From B46-G9 sp964548365 (GTDB taxonomy: Bacteria; Desulfobacterota; DSM-4660; Desulfatiglandales; Desulfatiglandaceae): a stretch of 54,943 nucleotides of DNA. The notes under the pieces were generated by a model. The model saw only the letters and a program-made list of their open reading frames with translations, searched no databases and was not told the origin of the DNA. The DNA is taken from positions 1 to 54,943 of the forward strand of contig CAZJRD010000016.1 of the NCBI GenBank assembly GCA_964548365.1. The letters run 5' to 3'. Of this stretch, positions 1 to 7,201 are shown piece by piece; within the stretch, counting starts at the first letter, position 1, and the number at the start of each line of letters is the position of its first letter. Both the position numbers and the translations under genes were made by a program.

Positions 1-50
1 CGTTACTCGCTTAGCAGGCGAGCGCCTTCAGCCGACTCGGCCATCTCTCC
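1..50 (-). tRNA. tRNA-Ser(GCU), partial at window edge
   Basis: The minus strand reads as the 5' part of a serine tRNA. The acceptor strand begins GGAGAGAUGG, followed by the D-arm GCCGAGUCGGCUGAAGGC, and the anticodon stem-loop CUCGCCUGCUAAGCGAG carries anticodon GCU. The variable arm, T-arm and 3' end lie outside the window. A second serine tRNA sits 117 bases upstream on the same strand. Confidence 0.93.
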
Positions 51-166
51 GCAAATCAAAAGCCATCAGCATTCGGCTATTGGCCGTTAGCTGATCACTT
101 CATTCACCTATCAATTCTGTTGAAGCAATATCACGCGAATCCTTATAACTCACCGCCACAAGGCCT

Positions 167-253
167 GGCGGAGGGAGTAGGATTCGAACCTACGGTCCCT
201 CTCGGGACAACGGTTTTCAAGACCGCCTCCTTAAACCACTCGGACATCCCTCC
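167..253 (-). tRNA. tRNA-Ser(UGA)
   Basis: This is a complete class II tRNA on the minus strand. The 7-bp acceptor stem is GGAGGGA paired with UCCCUCC. The anticodon loop CUUGAAA carries anticodon UGA, a long variable arm typical of tRNA-Ser follows, and the T-arm contains GGUUCGAAUCC. The discriminator G is followed by an encoded CCA (167-169). It is probably co-transcribed with the tRNA-Ser(GCU) at the window edge. Confidence 0.96.
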
Positions 254-363
254 ACCGGTTCGCATTTGTTTTTATACTAGCGAAAATCAAACAGCGAGTC
301 AAAAAAAAACTCGTTCATCGCACTCTTGCTTACTTTGAAAGTCACCATTTGCTTGAAGCACAG

Positions 364-566
364 AGAGGATATGCTCTTTTTTCTGAGTGACCGGCGGGAG
401 GGCTTCCTCTTTTCGTGACTTATCTATGGGGGAAACCGCAGCCAGGTCCTCAGGGCGTTTCTTCCTGAGAACTGGAATGCGGAGGGGGCAATGCTCCCCC
501 GTGGATAAGTCACTGAAAAGAGCAAACCGGGAGACTTCGAATCGGAGAAAAAGGAGCATAGCCTCT
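364..566 (+). repeat. ~200-bp hairpin/MITE-like repeat, copy 1
   Basis: This non-coding element is bounded by a 21-bp imperfect inverted repeat (364-384 and 546-566, two mismatches). Inside lies a second long inverted repeat whose arms carry CTCTTTTC, then GTGACTTATC and GGGGGA on the left and their complements on the right. It is closed by pairing of AGGTCCTCAG-like arms around a short loop. Copy 2 (6954-7159) has the same core in the opposite orientation. Between the two paired sections each arm carries a non-pairing block with CCGG(C)GGGAG, present in both copies. It lies downstream of rpe. No open reading frame or transposase is present, so it is a MITE-like or structured intergenic repeat. 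Confidence 0.75.
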
Positions 567-625
567 AATTCTTGAGATTACTAATCCCCTTCAAAATTTG
601 ATTAAGCTGGATAAAAAATAAACTT

Positions 626-1285
626 CTATAGTACTGCCATATTGGCTCTCATTTGGTGGATTGTCTTCCCGTAATCCTCGCTGTAGAAGATGGCTGAACC
701 GGCCACAAACACGTCTGCCCCTGCAGATGATACTCGGGCGATGGAGTCCGGACCAATGCCCCCGTCCACTTCTATTTCCAGGGAGCACCCCCGCGCAACC
801 GCCATCTCTCGCAACCGGGTGATCTTGGGAAGAACGGAAGGGATAAACTTCTGTCCTTCAAACCCCGGGTTCACCGTCATCAGGAGCACCATGTCCAGAT
901 CTTCGAGGACGTATTCCAAAACATCCAGCGGTGTGGCGGGATTCAGGGAAACCGCGGCCCGAACACCCAGGCTCCTGATAAATTGGATTGTCCGGTGCAT
1001 ATGGATTACGGCTTCCGCGTGCACGGTGAGGATATCTGCCCCGCACTTGGCAAATTCATCAAGAAAACGATCAGGGTCCGAGATCATCAGGTGTACGTCC
1101 AACGGCAATTGGGTCATCTTCCTGACGGCCTTCACGATCATGGGGCCGATGGTGATATTCGGTACAAAATGGCCGTCCATGACATCTATATGTATATAAT
1201 CCGCTCCCGCCCGCTCCACCGCCCGGACTTCTTCGCCAAGCCGGGAAAAATCGGCGGAAAGGATTGAAGGTGCTATTTTTCCCAT
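626..1285 (-). CDS. rpe: ribulose-phosphate 3-epimerase
   Basis: This 219-residue TIM-barrel enzyme interconverts ribulose 5-phosphate and xylulose 5-phosphate in the pentose phosphate pathway. The N-terminus IAPSILSADFSRL, the metal-site segments HIDVMDGHFVPN (His32, Asp34) and DVHLM (His65), and the C-terminal EVDGGIGPDSI segment are typical of the family, and the length is normal. The ATG at 1285 is chosen because GGGAG lies 8 bases upstream and the family motif begins at residue 4; an upstream in-frame ATG would add 22 unrelated residues. It is the last gene of def-fmt-rsmB-rpe, 37 bases after rsmB. Confidence 0.97.
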   Translation of the reverse strand: MGKIAPSILSADFSRLGEEVRAVERAGADYIHIDVMDGHFVPNITIGPMIVKAVRKMTQLPLDVHLMISDPDRFLDEFAKCGADILTVHAEAVIHMHRTIQFIRSLGVRAAVSLNPATPLDVLEYVLEDLDMVLLMTVNPGFEGQKFIPSVLPKITRLREMAVARGCSLEIEVDGGIGPDSIARVSSAGADVFVAGSAIFYSEDYGKTIHQMRANMAVL

Positions 1286-1322
1286 GTAATTTTCTCCCTG
1301 TTGTCGATTGATCAATGGGGAA

Positions 1323-2675
1323 TCAGGCCCTTTTTTCAAAGAGTGCACCAAAAAACCCGTCTATCCCGTGAACATGCGGAAATGATTTCATAAATCCTGT
1401 TTCATCCACGAGATCCCGGGCACATCCAGGTCCACTCTTCCGGAGATTCACAAGTTTCACCCCCTTGTTCTTCTGCAAAAAACCTTCCACGACACCTTCA
1501 TTTTCTTCCCGTGACAGGGTACAGGTCACATAGAGCATATTCCCGCCCGCCCGCAAAAGCGGAAGTGTCCTGTTCAAGATGCGTTCCTGTAGTTTTCCAA
1601 GGCGGATGAGATCCCTTTCTTCCCGGTTCCATTTCACATCGGGGTGCCTCGATATAACACCAAGCGCAGAACAGGGACCGTCTACCATAATCCGGTCAAA
1701 GGAAGATTTCAATAACGCCTGAAGATCCCGCTCCACATCACCCGCCAGAGACTTTACCAGGTGGATACCCAGCCGCCCACAGTTCTCAGTCAGCTTTAAC
1801 AGTTTTTGCCGGTTCCTGTCAATCCCGACAATCAGCCCCCTGTCCTCCATGAGCTGAGCCATGTGTGTGCTCTTTCCACCCAGGCCTGAGCAGACATCCA
1901 GGATTGTCTCCCCCGGCCGCGGGGACAAGAAGTGGGAGCATACCTGCGCTGCTTCCCCCTGGACCTGAAAAAGGCCTGATTGAAACGATGATAAACGGTC
2001 AAGCGGGCCCTTCATATCAGCAAGAAGCAGGCCTTCCGGAGAAAGATTGGTGGGCGTGGCCGAGACGCCTTCCTCCTTGAGGGAAGCGATCAGTCGAGCT
2101 CGGTCGATCCTTAACGTGTTGGTTCTGACAACAAGCGAAGGGATACTGTTCCCGGCTATCAAAAGCCTCTCCGCATCGGCTTCTCCCATTTCCCGCACCC
2201 ACTTGAGGACAAGCCATTCAGGATAAGAGTAGTGGATTGAGAGATGTCGTATGAGTTCAGGAGAGCGGCCCGGGAAAGAAACATTTTCTTTCTCCCTGCA
2301 CACTTGTCTCAAAATACCATTGACCGATCTCACCACATGGCTTGCGGCCATGCGTTTGACCTGCTTGACTGCTTCGTTCACGGCCGCCGAATCCGGGACT
2401 CGATCCAGAAAAAAGATCTGGTAAAGAGCAAGACGAAGCACGTTCAGGACATCCGGCCGGATATTCTTGAATGGAAATCGAATGGTCTGTTGAAGGATCC
2501 AGTCCAGGCGAAGCCGCCACCTCAAAACGCCTTGGACCAGATTCACCGCGAAGGCCCTGTCCCTGTCGGAGAACCTCATGTCGCCTTGAGTGACACGCTC
2601 CAAGGAATATCCAGGATGACCCGAATGATGGTCCAGTTTGTTCAGCACCTGGAGTGCCAGATTCCTCGGATTCAT
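1323..2675 (-). CDS. rsmB: 16S rRNA m5C967 methyltransferase RsmB
   Basis: This 450-residue protein is predicted to methylate C967 of 16S rRNA using S-adenosylmethionine. An N-terminal NusB-like RNA-binding half (about residues 1-140) precedes a Rossmann methyltransferase half. The latter holds the SAM motif LDVCSGLGGKST and both cysteines of RNA m5C methyltransferases, in DGPCSALG and YVTCTLSREEN. The start could be GTG at 2687, which overlaps the end of fmt, or ATG at 2675. The ATG is preferred because family similarity (NPRNLALQVL) begins there. The def-fmt-rsmB order is common in bacteria. Confidence 0.95.
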   Translation of the reverse strand: MNPRNLALQVLNKLDHHSGHPGYSLERVTQGDMRFSDRDRAFAVNLVQGVLRWRLRLDWILQQTIRFPFKNIRPDVLNVLRLALYQIFFLDRVPDSAAVNEAVKQVKRMAASHVVRSVNGILRQVCREKENVSFPGRSPELIRHLSIHYSYPEWLVLKWVREMGEADAERLLIAGNSIPSLVVRTNTLRIDRARLIASLKEEGVSATPTNLSPEGLLLADMKGPLDRLSSFQSGLFQVQGEAAQVCSHFLSPRPGETILDVCSGLGGKSTHMAQLMEDRGLIVGIDRNRQKLLKLTENCGRLGIHLVKSLAGDVERDLQALLKSSFDRIMVDGPCSALGVISRHPDVKWNREERDLIRLGKLQERILNRTLPLLRAGGNMLYVTCTLSREENEGVVEGFLQKNKGVKLVNLRKSGPGCARDLVDETGFMKSFPHVHGIDGFFGALFEKRA

Positions 2676-2679
2676 GTCC

Positions 2680-3651
2680 CTATTCACCCAGGACTATCCC
2701 CTCTGCCAGGGGGAACCCCCGTAGGAATTCATTAGCCGGAAGCCTCTTCTTCCCGGCATGCTGGAGTGCCCCTACCTCAATCAGGCCGTCCCCGGCTTCC
2801 ACCACAATACCCGTGTTACCTGTCTTGGCTACCCTTCCCGGCACACCACCCTGCACGTCCCCAGGGACCATGCGCGAAGAAAAAAGTTTGAGCTGTTTCC
2901 CTGCCAGAGTTGTGGTCGCCCCCGGCCACGGATCAAAGGCCCTGATTTGCCCGTGAATCGCGGCTACGGACCTGCTCCAGTCTATCAGGGCCATGTGCCG
3001 TTCAATCTTGGGGGCATAGGTCGCCAGAGAATCGTCCTGTTCCTTTATGTTGAGCTCCCCCTTTGTCCAATCTTCCAGGACCGTTAGAATAAACGTGCCG
3101 GCCATGCTTGACAACCGGTCATGCAGCTCTCCCGCGGTTTCGTTCTCAGGTATTGGAATGTCTTCCTGGTACAGGACAGGCCCGGTATCAAGTCCTTCAT
3201 CCATTCGCATGGCACTCAGGCCCGTCCGGGGTTCATTGTTAAGCACGGCCCACTGAATCGGGGCTGCTCCCCGGTATCTGGGGAGGAGCGACGCGTGGAT
3301 GTTGAGCGCGCCCCACATGGGAATCTCAAGCAGGTTTTCCTTCAAAATCTGTCCGAACGCCACAACCACAAGCAGGTCCGGCAACAGGGCGGCGATTCGG
3401 GAACAAAAGCCAGGGTCAGATGCCTTTTCCGGCTGCATTATATGCAGGCCAAGCTCAAGGGCCGCCTGTTTAATCGGCGGGGACATGAGTTTTCTTCCCC
3501 TTCCCTTGGGCCGGTCCGGCTGTGTAACCACACCTAGGACCTTGTGCCCCTTCCCAACAAGGCTCTTCAAGGTCGGCACGGCAAAGGGCGGCGTTCCAAA
3601 AAAAATGACCCTCGGCTTTTCGGGCAGGTGTTTCGTCTCCAGGGGATTCAT
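2680..3651 (-). CDS. fmt: methionyl-tRNA formyltransferase
   Basis: This enzyme formylates initiator Met-tRNA using 10-formyltetrahydrofolate. The 323-residue product shows the formyltransferase core: VIFFGTPPFAVPTLKSL at the N-terminus, the tRNA/folate segment ASLLPRYRGAAPIQWAVL with its catalytic His/Asn neighbourhood (NIHASLLP), and MDEGLDTGPVL. An OB-like C-terminal domain follows. ATG 3651 leaves a normal-length N-terminus. A GTG at 3678 overlaps the def stop codon (GTGA) and is the alternative, coupled start. Its partner deformylase is directly upstream. Confidence 0.96.
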   Translation of the reverse strand: MNPLETKHLPEKPRVIFFGTPPFAVPTLKSLVGKGHKVLGVVTQPDRPKGRGRKLMSPPIKQAALELGLHIMQPEKASDPGFCSRIAALLPDLLVVVAFGQILKENLLEIPMWGALNIHASLLPRYRGAAPIQWAVLNNEPRTGLSAMRMDEGLDTGPVLYQEDIPIPENETAGELHDRLSSMAGTFILTVLEDWTKGELNIKEQDDSLATYAPKIERHMALIDWSRSVAAIHGQIRAFDPWPGATTTLAGKQLKLFSSRMVPGDVQGGVPGRVAKTGNTGIVVEAGDGLIEVGALQHAGKKRLPANEFLRGFPLAEGIVLGE

Positions 3652-3674
3652 AGGTGGTTCTCTTGAAATCACGG

Positions 3675-4190
3675 TCACTTCCGTCTCTTTTTCAATTTTT
3701 TCTTATAGAGGGCCCTTTTGAGGCCGCTGATATGATCTATATAGAGGGTACCATCCAGGTGATCAATTTCGTGCTGCAGACAGATGGCCAAGAGTCCTTC
3801 CGCGTCGATGCTTACCGGTTTCCCCTCCCGGTCAAAGCCCTTGGCGCTCACCTGTGCCATCCTGCTCACCTCCGCTGAGAAATCCACGACACTCAGGCAG
3901 GCCTCTTCATGGACGACCTTCCCTTCGCCATCCACAATTTCTGGGTTGATGAGAACGAAAGGTGTCTTGTCGTCTTCTCCCGGATGCCGGTCAAACACAA
4001 TCACACGGGTCAGATTTCCCACCTGGTTTGCCGCAAGGCCGATGCCGGGAGCGGAATACATGGTCCTGATCATCCCGTCTATGAGGGCCTGGGTATCGCC
4101 GTCAATATCCAGGACAGCCTCGGCCTTGGCCCTCAGCACAGGATCAGGGTAGACATGAATCTTCATATTTCCGGAATGCTCGTCATTCAT
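3675..4190 (-). CDS. def: peptide deformylase
   Basis: This metallohydrolase removes the formyl group from nascent proteins. All three motifs are present: GIGLAANQVG; EEACLSV, which holds the metal-binding Cys; and HEIDHLDG, the HExxH metal site. Motif 2 reads EACLS where most enzymes have EGCLS. ATG 4190 is chosen for a GAGG about 8 bases upstream. ATG 4166, at MKIHVYPDPVLR where family similarity begins, is also plausible. It is the first gene of def-fmt-rsmB-rpe. Confidence 0.95.
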   Translation of the reverse strand: MNDEHSGNMKIHVYPDPVLRAKAEAVLDIDGDTQALIDGMIRTMYSAPGIGLAANQVGNLTRVIVFDRHPGEDDKTPFVLINPEIVDGEGKVVHEEACLSVVDFSAEVSRMAQVSAKGFDREGKPVSIDAEGLLAICLQHEIDHLDGTLYIDHISGLKRALYKKKLKKRRK

Positions 4191-4348
4191 GCTTTCTGCC
4201 TCATATTTCTTCTTTTTTATCTTAAACACTCCGGCAAAAGAAATCAAGGCTAGTGGAGCACCTACAGCTCTGCAGCAACGGTGGGGTGGGAGAGTTTTTC
4301 TTCCGACACTTTTGAGAGGGTGCTGTCTTTTCCGGGCAGAAAACTCCC

Positions 4349-4383
4349 TTGACTTTTCAGTTCCATGTCCCTATTGAAAAGTC
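4349..4383 (+). promoter_or_regulatory. promoter and inverted repeat abutting the HD-hydrolase start
   Basis: TTGACT (4349-4354), a 17-base spacer and TATTGA (4372-4377) form a plausible sigma-70 promoter. They would place the transcript start near 4384, which is the A of the ATG. A perfect 9-bp inverted repeat, GACTTTTCA (4351-4359) and TGAAAAGTC (4375-4383), overlaps both boxes. No Shine-Dalgarno sequence is visible, so the mRNA could be leaderless. This is inferred from sequence only. Confidence 0.4.
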
Positions 4384-4974
4384 ATGATGAAAAATATTGC
4401 CAATTTCCTCTTTGAAGTGGGTATGCTCAAGAAAACGCCGCGGAGCGGGTACCAGTTTCTCGGTTCTGGAGGTGAATCGGTGGCCGACCATTCCTTCCGG
4501 ACCGCGGTTATCGGCTATGTCCTGGCCGCGAGTGATTCCACCGCCGACCGTCAAAAGGTCATGCTGATGTGCCTTTTTCATGATCTTCCCGAGGCAAGGA
4601 CCGGGGACCAAAATTATGTGAACAAGAGATACGTCCAGGTAGCGGAGGAGCAGGCCGCCGCTGACCTGGCACAGGGTCTTGGGTTCGGTGAGGAGATTTT
4701 GCAGTTGATACAGGAATTCAATCAAGTGGAGACCGTCGAAGCCCGGCTGGCAAAAGATGCTGACCAGCTGGACCTGATCCTTGAATTGAAGGGACAAAAA
4801 GATCTCGGCAACCCCTACGCCGAAGAATGGCTCTCTTACGCCTTAAAAAGGCTCATGAGCGCTGGGGCAAAACGATTGGCCGCTGAAATCATGGAAACAG
4901 ACAGCACCGACTGGTGGTTTGAGAAAAAAACAGACTGGTGGGTTAATGGTCCGGAAAATCCTTCGAATACCTAA
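4384..4974 (+). CDS. HD-domain phosphohydrolase (HDDC2/YfbR-like)
   Basis: This 196-residue protein has the HD-superfamily metal site: His36 (ADHSFRTA), His66-Asp67 (CLFHDLPE) and Asp125 (KDADQLDL). FHDLPEART and the conserved WW-containing C-terminus resemble the HDDC2/YfbR group of 5'-deoxynucleotidases, so a role in dephosphorylating nucleoside monophosphates is likely but not proven. There is no obvious ribosome binding site, and the gene begins ATGATG directly after an inverted repeat. It overlaps the following TonB-like gene by 29 bases, which suggests coupling. Confidence 0.85.
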   Translation: MMKNIANFLFEVGMLKKTPRSGYQFLGSGGESVADHSFRTAVIGYVLAASDSTADRQKVMLMCLFHDLPEARTGDQNYVNKRYVQVAEEQAAADLAQGLGFGEEILQLIQEFNQVETVEARLAKDADQLDLILELKGQKDLGNPYAEEWLSYALKRLMSAGAKRLAAEIMETDSTDWWFEKKTDWWVNGPENPSNT

Positions 4975-5548
4975 AGGGCTTTTTGACCGCGATACGGGCA
5001 AGGTGGTCATGAGGCTCAGCCTGGTAATATCTCTTGCGTGCCACTTGGGCATCGTGCTGGCTGTCCAGAAGGCCTTTCCCCTTCGCTGGACGTTTGAATC
5101 CTCCCAAGCCTACCGGGTTGAACTCGTCCGGCCACCCGTGGACCCCTTGGAAACAGGGACCGGCGGAGAGACAAATCTGGCCAAGGTAAACCCGCTTTCC
5201 CAAAAACCAAGCGAGGATACCGAGGATACCATCTCTCTTGATACCAGTGACAAGCGGTATGCTTCTTACGCCGGAATCATCAAGACAAGGCTGATGAGCC
5301 ATTGGAAATACCCCCCCAAGGCACGGGAAAACCTGCTGGAAGGAAAGCTCCTGCTCCTGTTCACGCTCAACCGGAAGGGAGCGCTGGTGGATCTCCGCAT
5401 CCTGGAGCCCTCCGGGATCGGCATGCTGGACAGGGAGGCAATGAGGGCCGTGCGATCAGCAGCGCCCTTTCCCGCCTTTCCCTCATCCGTGTCCGTTGCC
5501 AGACTGCATGTGAAGGCACAGTTTGATTACAAACTGACGGCCCAATGA
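4946..5548 (+). CDS. TonB-family energy-transducer-like protein
   Basis: This 200-residue protein has one N-terminal membrane segment (about residues 22-42, LSLVISLACHLGIVLAV), a variable periplasmic linker, and a C-terminal TonB-type domain (about 108-195). The domain contains the family pattern SHWKYPPKARE, GKLLLLFTLNRKGALVDLRI and LDREAMRAVRSAAPFPAFP. Such proteins link the inner-membrane proton-motive force to outer-membrane receptors, or act as TonB/TolA-like adaptors. No exbBD gene or receptor lies nearby, so the partner is unknown. ATG 4946 is preceded by GGTGGG and avoids a longer out-of-family extension. Confidence 0.8.
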   Translation: MVRKILRIPKGLFDRDTGKVVMRLSLVISLACHLGIVLAVQKAFPLRWTFESSQAYRVELVRPPVDPLETGTGGETNLAKVNPLSQKPSEDTEDTISLDTSDKRYASYAGIIKTRLMSHWKYPPKARENLLEGKLLLLFTLNRKGALVDLRILEPSGIGMLDREAMRAVRSAAPFPAFPSSVSVARLHVKAQFDYKLTAQ

Positions 5549-5564
5549 AGTTAGGGGGAAAGAT

Positions 5565-6332
5565 ATGAATATTCTAAATGGCATTCTCTGTAATATCCGG
5601 GGGCTCTTGTTGGGGCTCAGAACCCCGAAACTTCTTCTTCTCGGAGTGATCCGTTTTTTCGTCATCCTGGTGGTGACCATTGTCGCGGCCTGGATCATCC
5701 TTTTCTATCACGGGGAAATCCTGAATCTCATCTGGCAAAAGCCGGAAAGCCATCTCATTGTCTGGCTGTGGTATACGGTGTCCTGGTTTCTCTCCTTTTT
5801 GCTGGTGGGAATTTCGGCAATCATTTCCTATCTCCTCGCCCAGATCCTTTTTGCCGTCATCCTTATGGACATTATGTCCAGGGTCACGGAACAGCTATTG
5901 ACCGGCACGGTCAGGGAGTCGACAAAAATACCCTTTCTTCAACTCTTCTTCACCCTGGTAAGACAGGAGGTGCCACGGACGGTCATCCCGGTTCTCATTT
6001 CCCTTATCGTCATGATCCTTGGATGGGTTACCCCAATTGGCCCCATCATCATGATTCTGTCTACGGGGACCGCTATCATTTTTCTTGCCTGGGACAATAC
6101 GGATCTTGTGCAGGCAAGACGAATGGGCCGGTTCAGGGACAGGTTCCGTTTCCTCCTCAAGAATCTCCTCTTTCACCTGGGTTTCGGCCTGCCCTTTCTC
6201 ATTCCCGGCCTCAATATTCTGCTCCTTTCTTTCGGTCCGGTTGGCGGCACTATCTTCCATGTGGAAAGAGAAAAAAAACAGGAGGCTGGGTCGAAAAAGC
6301 TCCTGGAAAATACAAGAGACGGGGACCGGTAA
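5565..6332 (+). CDS. EI24-domain (CysZ-like) integral membrane protein
   Basis: This 255-residue hydrophobic protein has about five or six predicted membrane segments, for example residues about 24-48, 68-100, 132-165 and 205-230, and a charged C-terminal tail. The layout and the PRTVIPVLISLIVMILGWVTPIGPI region fit the EI24/CysZ-like family, which includes a sulfate permease (CysZ) and etoposide-induced 2.4 homologues. Transport of sulfate is possible in a sulfate-using anaerobe but is not shown by the sequence. It follows the TonB-like gene by 16 bases, with AGGGGGAAAG as ribosome binding site. Confidence 0.75.
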   Translation: MNILNGILCNIRGLLLGLRTPKLLLLGVIRFFVILVVTIVAAWIILFYHGEILNLIWQKPESHLIVWLWYTVSWFLSFLLVGISAIISYLLAQILFAVILMDIMSRVTEQLLTGTVRESTKIPFLQLFFTLVRQEVPRTVIPVLISLIVMILGWVTPIGPIIMILSTGTAIIFLAWDNTDLVQARRMGRFRDRFRFLLKNLLFHLGFGLPFLIPGLNILLLSFGPVGGTIFHVEREKKQEAGSKKLLENTRDGDR

Positions 6333-6365
6333 GGTGCAGCGGCGAAACCCGCGTGGAGAAACCTG

Positions 6366-6887
6366 CTATTTTTTCAGGATGACCGGGCCGATATCATACT
6401 TTCCTGACGCAACCTGCTCCCAGAAGGTGCTCTTATCCCGTTGCCAGTGGGGGCCGAATTTCTTGTTGAAAAAACCTCCCAACCGCTCGAATACTTTCTT
6501 CCATCCGGAACGCCTGTCAAGCGTCAGAACATCTTCCAGAAACTGCACGATATCTCCCATGCTCTCTTTCGGGATGTAGGCCCTGGCCCCCATCTCAATG
6601 GATTTCTTGAGGGCGCGGACCGAGAGGACGTGGGCGGTTAACATGACGGTTGGAAATCCCAGGAAAACAGACGCATTCAAGAGATCAAAGCCGCGGACAC
6701 CCATGATATCCAGGATGACAAGATCATAGGTCCATGACCTGAGCAGATGATAGCCCGTCTCGAAATCGGTTGCCGTATCCAGGACGAGGTCTTCAAAATC
6801 CTCCAGCTGTTCGGCCAGGCTTTCGAGCACGTCGGGTTCGTCATCTACTGCAAGCAATCGCTTGTTCTTCAAAACACTTTCTGTCAT
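6366..6887 (-). CDS. response regulator receiver protein
   Basis: This is a 173-residue protein. Residues about 9-128 form a CheY-like receiver with the acidic pair Asp15-Asp16 (LLAVDDEP), the phosphoacceptor Asp60 (VILDIMG), Thr84 (VMLTAH) and Lys107 (YIPKES). The remaining roughly 45 residues (SGWKKVFERLGGFFNKKFGP...) do not form a recognisable output domain. No histidine kinase is adjacent, so this is an orphan regulator whose partner cannot be read from the sequence. It converges with the EI24 gene. Confidence 0.88.
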   Translation of the reverse strand: MTESVLKNKRLLAVDDEPDVLESLAEQLEDFEDLVLDTATDFETGYHLLRSWTYDLVILDIMGVRGFDLLNASVFLGFPTVMLTAHVLSVRALKKSIEMGARAYIPKESMGDIVQFLEDVLTLDRRSGWKKVFERLGGFFNKKFGPHWQRDKSTFWEQVASGKYDIGPVILKK

Positions 6888-6953
6888 TCACAATCTCCAA
6901 AAACTCCAGGGATTAGCGCATTCACCCTGCAAGAGTGTACCTGATAGCAGCAA

Positions 6954-7159
6954 GCGCAGGATATGATGTCTTCTTTTCGATTACGAGTCTCCCGGGCTGG
7001 TATTTTTTGTGACTTATCCACGGGGGAGCCTTGCCCCCTCCGCATTCCAGTCCTCAGAAAAAACACCCTGAGGACCTGGCTGCGGTTTCCCCCATAGATA
7101 AGTCACAAAAATATGAAGCCCTCCCGCCGGTAACTAAAAGAAGACATCATATCCTGCGC
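6954..7159 (-). repeat. ~200-bp hairpin/MITE-like repeat, copy 2
   Basis: The element is bounded by a perfect 24-bp inverted repeat (6954-6977 and 7136-7159). The interior, read on the minus strand, matches copy 1 (364-566) almost base for base from GTGACTTATCTATGGGGGA through GGATAAGTCAC, with the same internal arms. The outermost arms differ from those of copy 1, but each copy's arms still pair with each other. The same holds for the short stretch flanking GTGAC (ATTTTT/AAAAAT here, CTCTTTTC/GAAAAGAG in copy 1). It lies between the acyl-CoA ligase stop and the response-regulator start. Confidence 0.78.
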
Positions 7160-7201
7160 CCCCCTAATTGGGCCTTTGAAACCGCTGAATGATCTCCCGT
7201 G

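Noticed and set aside
120..338. A 72-codon plus-strand open frame over the tRNA-Ser(UGA)
   Set aside because: It is the well-known false translation of tRNA sequence (GVGFEPTVPLG...) on the opposite strand.
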